This document shows, piece by piece, positions 1 to 11,949 of a DNA stretch of 64,000 nucleotides (position 1 is the first letter of the stretch; each line of letters opens with the position of its first letter). Location of the stretch: NCBI GenBank assembly GCA_023897205.1, contig JAHWDD010000001.1, positions 7,502,001 through 7,566,000 on the forward strand, in the 5' to 3' direction. The position numbers were made by a program, and so were the translations under genes. The notes under the pieces are model-generated. The model saw nothing but the letters and a program-made list of their open reading frames with translations, was not told the origin of the DNA and searched no databases. The DNA is from Exophiala sp. HKRS030 (Eukaryota > Ascomycota > Eurotiomycetes > Chaetothyriales > Herpotrichiellaceae).

Positions 1-812
1 AACGTGTCCGAGTCAGGACTCGTCACTTGCGCTGGTGGAAAATGGACCACGTACCGACAAATGGCCGAAGACGCGGTCGATAAAGCGATTGAAGTGTTCA
101 AACTGCAACCCAAACCCATCTCATACATTCCCGACATCTCCGGCGTCAACGGCACCGACCCAAGCGTATCCTTACTCAACGGCACATGTCAAACCCACCA
201 CATCCGCCTGCTCGGCGCTCACGGCTACTCTACAACCCTCTTCATCAACCTCATCCAGCACTTCGGCCTCGAGACCGAAGTCGCCAAACACATAGCCACC
301 AACTACGGCGACCGCGCATGGGACGTGGCCGCACTCTCGTCGCCCGTCGAGAACTCGCCTTTCCCACTACGCGGCCAACGCCTGTCTCCCTCTACCCATT
401 CATCGACGGCGAAGTGCGCTACGCAGTACGCAGCGAATACGCCGAGACAGCGGTCGACGTGCTCGCGCGGCGCACACGACTCAGTTTCCTCAACGCCCAG
501 GCCGCATTGCAGGCGCTCCCGCGCGTCATCGACATCATGGGCGACGAGCTGAAATGGACCAAGGCCCGCCGCCAGGCCGAGTGGACCGACACAGTCAAGT
601 TCCTCGAGAGCATGGGCCTGCCCAGCGAGTTGCTGCAGATCAGCCGCCAGGAGGTCGAGAAGGGTCTGACGATCGGCCGCACCAAGGGTGTCGCCTCACA
701 TACGGGGTCCGACAAGTCAACGAGGCCGCAGCCGCTGAAGACGACAACCGAGAGCACCCCGAGGCCGCGGCGCCCTTGCCTTGATTTCCACTCCTTCCTT
801 CGCAAGACATGA
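1..812 (+). CDS. GUT2: Mitochondrial FAD-dependent glycerol-3-phosphate dehydrogenase, C-terminal part (frameshifted)
   Basis: This is the 3' part of a gene that starts outside the window; about 270 residues are present. The enzyme sits on the outer face of the inner mitochondrial membrane and oxidises glycerol-3-phosphate to dihydroxyacetone phosphate, passing electrons to quinone. Recognisable family segments are SGLVTCAGGKWTTYRQMAED near the left edge and, further on, LYPFIDGEVRYAVRSEYAET followed by DVLARRTRLSFLNAQAAL. These lie in two different frames. The reading frame changes at the C run at 388-390, and adding one C joins RGQRLSP directly to LYPFIDGEV. The stop is TGA at 810-812. The family assignment is from remembered conservation. 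The break is probably a sequence error rather than a pseudogene, because both sides remain highly conserved. Confidence 0.9.
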
Positions 813-1373
813 GCATGGGCCGCATCACATCTTCCCTTTCGTCAGGAAAAAGAAACTCGATCGCTAGGTCCGTCGACAGCGTCAATGGTGTTTTTTTCAC
901 GTTATTTGGTTCTCCGCGGCCCGGTTGTGGTGTGGCGGTCATATACGAGGGCGTGGCTAGCGAAAATCGGACGCAAGGGTTTTCGTGGGCACTTTGATGA
1001 AAATGTTTTTTCGATATTTTGATACCACGACGATCAGCGTCAAAATGGCGTTTCGGAGTTTCCCAATGTCCTCGATGCACAAATTGCACAAATATCAAAG
1101 ATGTTGGTGGGATCATGCATGAAATTGTACAGTCTACTCATGCAACGTGTATCATTCCCAGATAGGTTCAAAAAGTCTTAGTTCAAACTTGATCACATGG
1201 ATGTCTGAAATACTATTTCAGCATGCGTTGAATTTCAAACGGGCATTATTGGAGACAGACTTGATTTGTAGATATTCCCATCTCGAGGAAAACTGCCCAC
1301 GTGACTTATTTGGTGCAGCAATCTGATACAGCTTCGGGAACTATGGACATTCCTTGGTGCAAATCGTAGCTAT
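813..1373. other. Convergent intergenic region
   Basis: About 560 bases lie between the 3' ends of the GUT2 fragment and the Zn2Cys6 factor. It is AT-richer than the flanking exons, presumably holds both 3' UTRs, and shows no convincing ORF or repeat. One CACGTG hexamer occurs near 1300. Confidence 0.6.
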
Positions 1374-3843
1374 CTACTCATAAGGCGGCTTGAATGCCAA
1401 CCAATCCGATTCCGCACTAGGTACAAACACCGCAACAGGTGTCGCACGTAACGATTGAAGCTGCCCCTGACTATGAGTGGGCGTGGAGTCTCCGATTGAA
1501 GTAATCGACCCTGAGGCGTCAAGGGCGCTGTTAACACTGCTGGAAATGGCGTTAAGGCGCGGATAGTTGAAAAAGTCGAAGACTTCGAGGTACTCCAGTT
1601 CGCTCTGTGTCGATGGGTGTGTTGTAACAGGGTCGAGAGTTGTGCGTGGTCGGTGTGAGGTCAGGAGGTTGAGATCATATGCAGTTCTGGAGAAATGTTA
1701 GTTGTGTATCAATTGTGCTCAAAAGGTGCCTTGCAAGAATATGCGAAGACCATTCAACAGACAGGTTAATTTACCTTCTCATCGCAGTAAAAGTCCTCCC
1801 TGTCCCACTATTGGCCTCCTGAACGACATCCGATAATATTCGCGCGTAATCTTGTGCAACCTGCCAATGCTGACCCATCTGCTGAAGAGTCGATATGAAG
1901 AAAGTGATTTTAGGATCAACTTCACATTCCATGGTCGCTGCGTGTACGAGCAGTAGTCTTGCAGAAACCCATAACGAGAAAGCGAATGGATGACCCAGAA
2001 GGGACAACATGCCAGTGTTAAGCACATCCTGGGCAATTTCCCGCAAGCTTTCCACCGCTCCGAGACACCGCTGAATAGCATGGTACGACGGAGTGAAGAC
2101 ATTAGATTTGATCGTCGGATAGGCTGCAGATGAGTGAAGTCGAATTACTGAAGTCACAAAGGCTGCATGGAGCATGATCCAGTTGGAAATTCTACTCCCA
2201 GGGTCTGAGTGGCATAACTGTGAGATCTTGCCATATTCTCCAGGAAGGTTGTGAAGCCAGGTGTTTAATTCGCCGTCCAGCTCACGATAGGTTTCTCGCC
2301 ATTTTTGGATATCAGAACGTTGTGTGATATTCAGCGGCTGGTGAAGAAATCGATGAATACGACTGAGGATACCTAGAACTTCGCAGTGGTACGAGAAACT
2401 GCCTAGGTTCTCGGATCGATTCAGAACCATTTCAGTCTGAGCGAAATTGTCAGTCTGAGCAGTTGGGCGTCTCCACCGTGTCTCGACAGGCTCGTTGCGA
2501 GAAAAAAGATCGTATCGACATGGTAGACATCGATCCATCAAACGTTCATCCAAAGTGAAAGCGTCTGCAGTCGCCACGGTAGCGTAACGATCCAGGACAA
2601 AAGTCATCCAGCATAACCGTCGTCTTTCTTCACTTTCGATCCAAGATTTGGGTTGCGATGCCTGCAACAGAGTTGCAGAAGGGTAGGCGGCTGAAACGAG
2701 ATATGAGTTCTTCTCGACATCTAAGCCCAGTTGAACAATGTTCCGAGCAATCAAAGCCAATAAATTCCAGCCCTGCTGTCCATTGGAAGAGCCCAAGACA
2801 TCTACAGCTAGGATGACCAAAGCTTGAAGGGCTCTCACATTCGCATGATCGAATGCATACAGCATGATTTTCTGGCGCGAGATGTTGTGGAATTGAGTCC
2901 TGAGTTCAGGGGTCAGACGTGGGTCTTTCGAGAATCTTAGTGTTGTCGCAACAACCGCATGCAGAAGGATTCGATCAGATTCATCCATAGACTGAGATCC
3001 AAAGAAGGCATCAAATGTGGCCTTGCGGTCGAGAATAGGTGACCAAGGGTTCACGTGCTTGAAATATAAATCTACCAGAGTGTAAAGTAGGTCATACGGT
3101 GGAAGTTCTGATTCCGGCATCGATGAAGCCGGAGTTGAGACTGGGAGCCAGGCAGTAGTAGCTCGATCACTTTGTGACAGCAAGTCTGAATTTCCATTAT
3201 CGACTACCGATCGAATGGACATGGCGTCTTGTGGGCGAGGATACTGCATTCGTTCATAGGCGTTCTGCACAGGCCATCGTGAGTCGGACACAGGAGTGTC
3301 TAGAGAAAGGACACTAGAATTTGAAGGGCGAGCATCGTTCTGAGAATAAGCAGAGTAAGGGGTTGCTTGAGTTCCCATTCGCACAGAACCCGGACCATGT
3401 GTTGGTGTATCACCGTGAACGGTAATATGGTCTTCAAGTCGACGGCCCATATGCTGAAGGAGAGCTTCTAGACGATTGATCTTGTCTTCGAGTTCTCGAC
3501 CATAGCCAACGCGAAGACCAGGCTTTTGACGTTCTTTGTATACGCATGTTCGATTATTGCGAGCACACCAGCCACAAGCCGGTTCAATTCTATCACACTT
3601 GACCTTTCTCTGTTTGCATAATTCACAGCTTGGAGCTTGAATCAGAACGTATTGACGGATTGAAACGATTAGGTTGACTCACGAGATTTTCAAGGATCTC
3701 TTCCTCTTTTTGCTGTTATTGTTGTTGCCATCGTTGTCGGAAGCTTGGTCGAACGTTTCATTCTCGTCGTCGCTGCCAGAGATGGAGGAATTCCTCTCAT
3801 CGGTTTGACCTGTCGATGAAGTGCGCACAATGGTGGTAGTCAT
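1374..3843 (-). CDS. Zn(II)2Cys6 fungal-specific transcription factor
   Basis: Three exons (3843-3683, 3628-1775, 1686-1374) give 775 residues. Introns of 54 and 88 nt have GTGAGT and GTAAAT donors. The Zn2Cys6 cluster is complete at residues 55-82 with exact C-x2-C-x6-C-x6-C-x2-C-x6-C spacing, starting CELCKQRKVKC. A basic KKRKR stretch just before it is a likely nuclear signal, and a short leucine-spaced linker (ELEDKINRLEALLQ) suggests dimerisation. The middle carries the fungal-specific transcription factor domain, including VDLYFKHVNPWSPILDR. The first exon is Ser/Asp/Asn-rich. The last exon continues the frame through the AG-GTAAAT donor; ignoring it would cut about 104 residues. Target genes are unknown. 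The nearest same-strand gene is the dioxygenase about 1.06 kb upstream of its start. Confidence 0.9.
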
Positions 3844-4901
3844 CTGAAGGTCGAGTGGATGTACAAAATGCGATAAGCTTGATGCGACAAGGCGACGCAG
3901 AGTGTGGGGAAGATTGCGAGGTTAATGCAATGTCCCAGAGTGAGTAAGATAGAAAAGATGGGGATGAGGTCCGAGGATGGGGAAGAGAAGGGGAAAGGGA
4001 AGGCCGAAGGGAAATGTATAACCCGAAAGACCGAGACACGCCGAACGTTGAAAGGAAGGCAGCCACCTTGCCCGCCTCGGCTCTTTCCCAAGTGATTCGA
4101 TCTCCGTACCTCCATTTCTTATTGGCCGGGAGGTATGGGGGAAAAAACTCGGAAGGTGCCATCCACGAATCTGAATTTTGCAAAGCTGTCGCCCCTCGGG
4201 ATGGAAGGAACGAGGTTGACATGTGACTTGGAAGAGGGTTTCGCCTTGTTTGCATAACCGCCACGGGGTAATACGAGAGAACGAAGCTCGTAGGAGTTTT
4301 CCGCTCAGAGCATGATGAACTCCACATCAGCTCAGATTCCAGAATTTACTTACGGCCTCTTGGACAAGCTAGACTCGATTGGCGTCTGTGGTGCCACCAA
4401 TCTTACGAAATACATTGTTGCTCCTTTTCTCGGTAAAGGTGTATGTGTGCCATGTGGTGACTTTGTTGAACTTCACAACTTGACCGAGGTTTGGTCCATA
4501 TGCTCGAGGATGGCCTGGATTGTGGATTGAAGTACGCCCCTACGAGCAAGCCAAAACCCTACTGTGAGTCTGGACTGTGGGCTGACAAAGACACCGGGGC
4601 GAAGCTTGTTCTGAAAACACATCCGAAATTCTAACCCTTGTTTTTATGATGGAGGGTGCGGCAACAAATAAACGAGGCTATCAAGTCAATCCACGGAAGC
4701 AGTCAAGTATTGAATGCCACAGGTCACGTCCATCCAAGGTAGCGAAGAAGCCGGACGTAATTGTCAAACAGTGTCGACATGATACCCGAATTACTACTTC
4801 GTACACTTGATATCCAGGAATAGCACCCTAATCTTCCGTGAGTGGAAACAGGCCACAGGTGAGATGCTCGAGACTAAAGCTACACATCAAATATTGCGCC
4901 C
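3844..4901. other. Intergenic region; promoter of the Zn2Cys6 factor
   Basis: This 1.06 kb stretch lies upstream of the transcription factor and downstream of the dioxygenase stop. On the factor's sense strand, 3943-4015 is a strongly pyrimidine-rich tract, a common core-promoter feature in filamentous fungi. ORFs here, such as 4312-4530, resemble no family and have no splice context. Confidence 0.5.
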
Positions 4902-6093
4902 CTACACAGCATCCACTCTTCGCAAACCAGCTGCGAGCTCTCTGAATTGTTCCTCGGTTTGCGATCTCTCCTTGTATTCCACACCGCTCTCTCTTAATCT
5001 TCTCGCTTCCTCCTCCATCCATGCCATCTGTATCTTCAACCGTTCTGGAATGACTGGCTTCCTCTCACCTGTGATCTTCCACCCTTTCAGTTGGTCAAAC
5101 CCGCCCAGATCTTGAATTGTCTTTAGCTCTACCAGCGAGTATTGCGATGGATCTTGTCTATCGAATTCAAACGGCTGTTTCAACGAGACAGGAGGGTTCG
5201 TGATGATGCGGATATTCCGGCGACCGTTCTTCGAGGCCGAATGCAACATTAATGGATGAAGCAGGATAACATCGCCGACTTTACCAGTCATTTCGTGAAA
5301 CGACGCGTCATCGCAGCCTTTGACCACTTCGATAAACTTTCCCAGGTAATCGAAAGCCTTGTCTGTATCTGCAGGATTCATTCTAGGATCTACACCTTCT
5401 GGGTGATCATACTATGACAAAAGGGTTAGCTTCAGTGGCAAGCCTTGAAGAAGCCGTCCTGCAAACGTACCAGCCACTTTCCAATTTTGGCAGGGCCTTC
5501 GGAGCAAATCCATGTGCCTCCTCCATTGGGAAGAATGTCGGTATACAATGGGATGACAAGGAGACCTTGTTCAGGAGAATCAAGGAAGTGGGTGAAGAAG
5601 TCACCTGTATCAGGTCTATGTCAGTAATTGATTCTCTGAACAACGCAACTGGCTTGGCATAATCCACGGCGAGAGCAAGATGCTCAGCTCGGAACAAGTG
5701 TCACTCACCGTCAACATGCCAATTGTCAAGATCTTTCGGTTTGAACTCCTTGCCCTCATTCTCCTCGGTTCCTAAATTTACGATAAACGAATCACTCCAA
5801 GTCTTGCTCTTCTCAGTAACCCTCTCCTCGCCTCCAACAAGATCACAAATAGCATCCCAGGCTTTGGGGGCGAATTCCGAAACAGTCAATCGTCTGTGTT
5901 CAGGCATATTGGTCCTCTCACGGATCCAGGTGGATTTGTCCGTCGGCGACATGCCCAGACGCAGCCAGACATCTTTGGTCCAAGTGTCAGAAGCCTCTTT
6001 GGTGAAACAGTCTTCAATTTTGACGAAGCCGTGCTTCATGAAATGCTCGACATGCTCAGGCGTCAGAACCTTGTATGCTCTGTCCGTGGCCAT
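4902..6093 (-). CDS. Phytanoyl-CoA dioxygenase (PhyH) family Fe(II)/2-oxoglutarate oxygenase
   Basis: Three exons (6093-5709, 5604-5471, 5411-4902) encode 342 residues. Introns of 104 and 59 nt have GTGAGT and GTACGT donors. Splicing the first intron creates the metal-binding HxD of the double-stranded beta-helix: H126-V-D128-G-D. The distal histidine is probably H230, in HPLMLHSASKNGRR, whose following arginines fit the 2-oxoglutarate carboxylate site. Length is usual for fungal PhyH-like proteins. Many hydroxylate secondary metabolites or small acyl or amine substrates; the substrate here cannot be told from sequence. There is no obvious N-terminal targeting signal or PTS1 (the C-terminus is VDAV), so a cytosolic location is inferred. 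It is the next gene upstream of the Zn2Cys6 factor on the same strand, so local regulation is possible but unproven. Confidence 0.9.
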
Positions 6094-8035
6094 ATTGAAT
6101 CGATATCGATGATAGTTGTGTGGTGAGTTTGCCTTGGTATCGTCGATAGCGTCGCTCGTCCAAGTGAATAATGAGTGCGATATCTATATCGACAACCACT
6201 TGAAGTTCAACTCAAGACAAGCCTTATATACTCAGGTTGCAGAAATGCACGTGATGGTACGTGCTATATACTGGAGTTGAGGTAGACGAGGGGAAGAGCG
6301 TGGGAATCGACTAGTCGACTGAAAATCCGAGAATGCTGTCTTCAACCTCGAAGACACGGACTAATTGGTAAAGGTACTGGTACTTATGATCCAACCCACC
6401 ATGACTGCCGTGCCGACTGACCAACTAACTAGCCCGCCAGCTTGCCTACGTGGGACCGTCTCACCCTCTGTACTAAGGCCCCAATGTGTCAATATACCAG
6501 TAAGAAAACTCCGCATTGAGTCCCGTTAGATCCGTCGAACCCGCAATCTCTCGTTTCCTCCAAAGGCGTCTGTATGTATGTCCCTCGATCTTCTGAGGGG
6601 TAAAAGGAACAAGACCAATAATCACCTGGGACGCCCTGGGGGTAGACCAATTCAGCCGTGACATGTAGTCATGAGTTTGTACTCGGTACGGAGAAACCTC
6701 GCTGTGGAAGAGCGACATTTAGCCGGATTACATGATAGATGATGGTTTATAGCCTATTGAAGGGACGACCCGTGAGATTTAGTTGGTGGCCTGCGTCACG
6801 ACTACTCCATAGTTAGAGAGAGAGACTCGTTTGCTCTCGGGCCGTCTGAGCTTGAGATCCTCCGTGGAAGACGTGTCGTCCGAACCCAAAACAAGAACGG
6901 TGACACGGTTCAGGCCAGAATTACTGAAGGATTTGTACTTGGTCCGCATGTTATATCAACAGATCATATCTTGAGAGACAGTATCAATACTAAGTTGACG
7001 AACTAACTAATCAATGGCGGTTGAATGGCTGGCCACTGGGCACGGGGCACCGGCACAGGCGGGGCGTGGGCATTTTTCACCACACCCCATCACCATCTCA
7101 CCACAAGGCTCGATCTCCCTTTAGTGGAGCCAAGCACACACTTGATAATGAAATCCAAGTTATCAACCGTAAGTATAAGTTCCGATAAACATAGTCCTTG
7201 AGTATGAGCAAGGCTGTTTCGACGCTGTATTCTGTAGACCAGATACAAAACCAGCGGATAATTCCATTTCACTTTCCTTTCAAAGGGCGGGGACGGCACG
7301 CCTCGCTAGATAGTTAGTTACCCAAGTAGCTTGGATGGATGGCATTTGTGACCACAAGCGTGCTAACTAGATATGCAGTTCGCTATTCAATCTTATTTAT
7401 CTGTTTATCAACTGGGACACTGTTTGACTAGATTCTATCTTTAGGTAGCCTTTTATCTCTCCTGTCTACACATCTATGCTGTGCTCCTTGCCCGCGCTCG
7501 TACCCATATCTCTTCTTCGGCTCGTAGAGGCTGAAGCCGGCTTAATCTACTAACCAGTTAATTGGGACGTTCACGTGGAGTTTGTATGTACAGCGAGGCG
7601 CTGCTTATTCCGTACCTCGATAGTAAGTATTTAGCTTCGATGCACTAACTAGATTTTCAACACACTGGACCACGATGATACAAAGTGGCCATGCGGTAAT
7701 GTCATGAGAGGACAAACCACAAAATGTTTTGGCTCCGTCGACATGCACATGATCGTGTGAAGAGTCTAGTTGGCATTTGCTATCGAAACATGTCGACGCA
7801 AGTGGCTGCGAGTCATGCTCGGACGATAAACACCACCACTGTAGGTCTGCATCTAGATGTACCATCTTCTTTGTACAGTCTTGTTATGGCCGGGTGGGAA
7901 TTCAACACCGTTATCGGTCGTTCAATTCTGCATCTTTGCAGAGGCTTAACCTATCCACTTCTGAATAAAAAACATTTTCACTGCCGCTTGATTCGAGCAT
8001 AAGCACCGGTCTGTAGCTTTCAACCGGAAACTCAT
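6094..8035. other. Gene-free region upstream of the PhyH-like gene
   Basis: This 1.9 kb stretch holds the promoter of the PhyH-like gene and the 3' flank of the myosin gene. It contains several TAACTAAC/GTTAGTTA motifs (near 6424, 7001, 7311 and 7365). ORFs up to about 92 codons (7724-8002) overlap one another on both strands and resemble nothing I know. Confidence 0.5.
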
Positions 8036-11000
8036 TTACCAATCGTCATCGTCGTCTTTGTTCGGTTTGCCACTCATTGCACTTTGTCTTGCTCTCAAGG
8101 CCTCCGCCAGACCACCCGCCAAGCTACCTCCTCCAACACTATTGGGAGTTGAACGTCCAGAGTCTCTACCACTTCCTGTTCCTAAGCTCATACCACTATC
8201 CCTCGCCGGAGAAGCGCCAGGCTTGCGTGCAGCTGGCACTGGTCTCTTCGCAGGTGGAGCTGGGGACCCGGTTTCGCTTTCGTTGCCGCAGGGTTCGCAT
8301 GACCATTAACGACCACAGACGGCGTGGGGATGGCGCGGGGAGGAGCGGCTGGGGGTGGTGGAGGTGGGGGTGCTCGGGTCTGTTCGATTTCTTCCACGTA
8401 TGCAGAAGGGGCCCATCCTTGTGCCTGAGTTTGAGGATTTCTACAAAGCCACCAGCCTGAGATATTTGTCAGTATCCTATGGATTGGGTGGGTGGAATAA
8501 AAGTCTTACCGTTTGTCTCTTTTTGCAAAATCTCCACGATCTGCCCAGCTGCAATAGAGAGTTCGTTGGCATTGGGCGAATTGAAATCAAATTTAACTTT
8601 GGCTTGAGGTTTGGTAGGTACTGGAGCTGCTGCAGGAGGTGCAGGTGGTGGTGGGGAGGAGGAATATTGCGGGCGGACGAGTTCGATTCGTTTCGAGAAT
8701 GCGATGTTATTCCGTTGGATGGTTGTGGCACTGCACGTACTGCGGGTATAGGTTGAGCTGCAGGTACTGGACGTGAAGTCTGAGCAGCGACAGGAGTAGG
8801 TATAGCGCGAGGCGTTTGCTGGGTATCTGGCCGGGCGGCAGGGATAGGTCTTCGACTTGCAGGTCTTGATTGGCCGCCTGGTCCGCCTGGTCGAAGCAAC
8901 TTTCCAGAAGTGATAGGTTTTGCGATCGCTTTGCCCCTCGGAGTTGGTCTTGATACCGAGCTGGGTGATTCCCCATTCGGCACATGAATGACTCCAGATT
9001 TGTAAACATCGTCTCGCGGAACAGCAGGGTCTTTTTGTACCTTGACCGTTGCAGGCTTTCCAGGTTTCTTGTTGAATTCAATCTGAGGTCCAATCTTTAG
9101 ATTCATTCCACCCACGGCCACAGTCTTGAATTGGAGGAAAAACTCGGTCTTGAAAATACAGCTGATGAGAGGATCCGGCTCAGCGGATGATCCAACTCCC
9201 AAAGCAAACCAATCATCCCTTAAGCTTGAAGTAGAAATATATTTCACTGCTCCAATAGGGATGGTTCGTTCAGCGGATATCTGCAGCTGGTTTTGAAGAA
9301 CGGTCTGTGCTACAATATAGACAGCCTTGTTCGTCAGTACCAAGATCCTCGGCATTGGTTTCGAGGATCTGCCAAATTTGGTGACCAAAAGTTCACATCG
9401 AGAAGTGAAGACAGCGCGTTCTTGAGGGTTGAGGTTGATGGAATCTCGAATGACTCGTCCTTGACCACCAGGAGAATTGAGGCCAAGATAGTCACCCGCG
9501 AAACGCCGGGAACCGAGTAAGCTGTACCTACGACGTTCTTTGCGACCACCCAACAATTGATGACCCCGATCTCGAAATTCGATCTCCTTAACTCCAACCT
9601 TGGACTTCCGCCAAAACCTTTGAATTCTGGTAGCAGCTTCGGCGCGATATCTCAGGTAATTTCTCCAAGCTCTCTGAATCCTGACGGCCATGTTGTGCCA
9701 GTAGCGATCTCGCATATGTTCGAGTCCGAAAAGAGTTTCAGGAGTCTTGATGAAAGCCTTGGTAGTACCCATCTGGTATTCCTCCTCTGGAATGCTCGTA
9801 TCTTTGAAGATGATCTTGGAAGCGGTTTGAACATCACCTGTATAAGTGTATTCTCCGGCATATGACAAACGAGGCGACAATAATGCAAACCGTTCAACAA
9901 ACTTATCAAAAGTCTGACGATATGCAAAACCAGCTCTTCGAATTCGGACGTTTTCTTGCAGACCCAAGTACTTTATTTGATGCATAACATTTCCATCGTT
10001 ATACTCTTTGGGAGACTTGTTTTCGTTTGGTTTGATGGTTCGAATATAGGAGGGTGTGGCTTGCATGAGGGTATCGACTAACTCATTGGCAGATTGTTTG
10101 ATTTTGTCGCCTGCGGTTGGGGTCGTCGTTTATCATCTTGATCAACCCGATCAGGGAAGATCTCGTGCACAAAGCTATTAGAACTCTCACCGATCAGGTT
10201 GAGGAGATCTTTCAGCAGCTGATCTTTGTTCTTATCGGTCATGCCCGCAACTTGGTAGTTCACATCTCCAGCATAGTGCTTGATGATGAATTGACCTTGT
10301 CTGTTTTCAAAGTTTGGATTCTGGGAAAGAAAATTGAGTCGTCCGACAAAGGTTTGGTCTGCAGCACCAGAGTCGGCATGAGCAGTGGCACACGCATCGT
10401 TGAGTGCCGCAAAAACACCAGGTGGGCGCTTGTCTTCGATTAGAGAGCACACCACCTTGTTATCGAAATATTTGATAGGGGTCCACTGGATCTGTTCGCG
10501 AGCATATTCCTCTTGCTCTGTTTTGAGGGTCAATTGGATGAAAATCTGTTGTAGCTTTTCGTTGACATAGTTGATACACAACTGTTCAAAAGAGTTCTTT
10601 TCGAAAATTTCAAATCCATAGATATCCAAAATCCCGACTGTATTCTTTACGACACCTTGTGATCTGAGTGAGACGTTTGTCCGCGCCACAATCCAGTCGA
10701 ATAGATTGAAATAGATAGCCTTCGCCAGAGCATCTCTTACTGCCCCAGCCTGGACTTGATTCAATGGGGATTCGTAGACAGAGCCTCTTCTGCCACCACC
10801 ACGAGCAGTCTCGACAATGCGGACTGTTAAGGCTTTGTGAACATGAGAAGACTCGACTTCCAACAGGTAGGCAACGAAATCGACAACAGACTGATCAGCA
10901 ATATCCACGCCACCTTGATCGTTGTCTCTGAATGTGATGTTGCCGATCCACAAGATTGCTGCCAACATTCGAAAAATATTATCTTGCTCAGGCTTGGTTA

Positions 11001-11949
11001 GACCGATGATGCTCATGGCCTGGAGAGTCTCTTTGAAATCACTTGCATCGTCTATTCCTGGGACATCGAAGCATTTGGATCTGCTTGTGTAGGAGTATGA
11101 TTGGGGATTTTGGACACCGAAATTGTCTCTGTACTCTTTTGGTGCGGCTTTTGTGAATTGGTAAAAGATGTGAAAGTTGCGCTCGTTTGTAATTTGACCC
11201 ACGACCCTAGACTTCTCCAAGAGATAATTTGTGATTTTGGCCCCAACAGGCTCACCGGTCTCATTAAATTCCAACTCGAGGTATTTACCAAATCGGGAGG
11301 AGTTGTTGTTGCGCAAGGTTTTGGCATTTCCAAACGACTCTAGTAGGGGATTGGTGGCCAGAACCATGTCTTTTGTTCTTTGAATTCTGGTATCTGTGCC
11401 GCCTGAAACGCTGGCGATATACTGCATGAGGCGTTTGGCAGCTTCGGTTTTGCCGGCACCGGATTCTCCAGAAATGATGACACACTGGTTATCTTTATAG
11501 GCTTTCATGTTGTAATATGCTGACTCTGCGACGGCGAAGACATGAGGGGGACTTCGAGACGATTGCGTCCACGATAAGAGTCGAGGACCTGATCGGTATA
11601 TATTCCCAGATCTCGGAATGGATTGACGGAGACCAAGACATGGCCAATATATGTATAGATTTCTCCATGTTCAAAGCGCTTCTTCAAGTTGTCGTTGATG
11701 GCTTCATTGGACACCTTGCTCAGCAAGGTAAGATCTGAGACACCGACTTCCTTCTTTTTTGTGATTTCAAAAGTGGCCTTTTTGATCTGGCCCTGGCCGG
11801 CATCACCACCTCCTGATCTGCCACCACCGAACAAGGAAGATTTCGGAGCGCGGGAGGATTTGCCATCACGGCGCTTTGTTTGACCCTGAAGTTGGAGAGG
11901 TCAGATTGATTATTGGCAACAAGATAGTGCGATGAGTAGATCTTACCAT
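8036..11949 (-). CDS. myoA: Class I unconventional myosin (four frameshifts)
   Basis: This is an actin-based motor of cortical patches, needed for endocytosis and hyphal growth in filamentous fungi. The first coding exon is only the ATG (11949-11947). A 61-nt GTAAGA intron follows and exon 2 opens with GGT, giving [15 protein letters not shown]. The motor domain shows P-loop [12 protein letters not shown], switch [15 protein letters not shown] and switch [19 protein letters not shown]. Then come IQ repeats ([20 protein letters not shown]), a TH1 tail, proline-rich stretches, an SH3 domain interrupted by a 53-nt intron (8509-8457), and an acidic end DDDDDW, the usual Arp2/3-binding motif. The frame breaks at G runs 11546-11550, 10119-10122, 8653-8656 and 8262-8265 (C runs on the coding strand). 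One extra C at each gives 1267 residues, the normal fungal length. Confidence 0.95.

Noticed and set aside
388..390. Programmed ribosomal frameshifting as explanation of the broken genes
   Set aside because: The sites share only a C/G run, with no common slippery heptamer or downstream structure that I can see, and up to four occur in one gene; base-calling error explains them better.
1374..6093. Secondary metabolite gene cluster
   Set aside because: There is a regulator and an oxygenase but no synthase, synthetase, transporter or other tailoring gene nearby.
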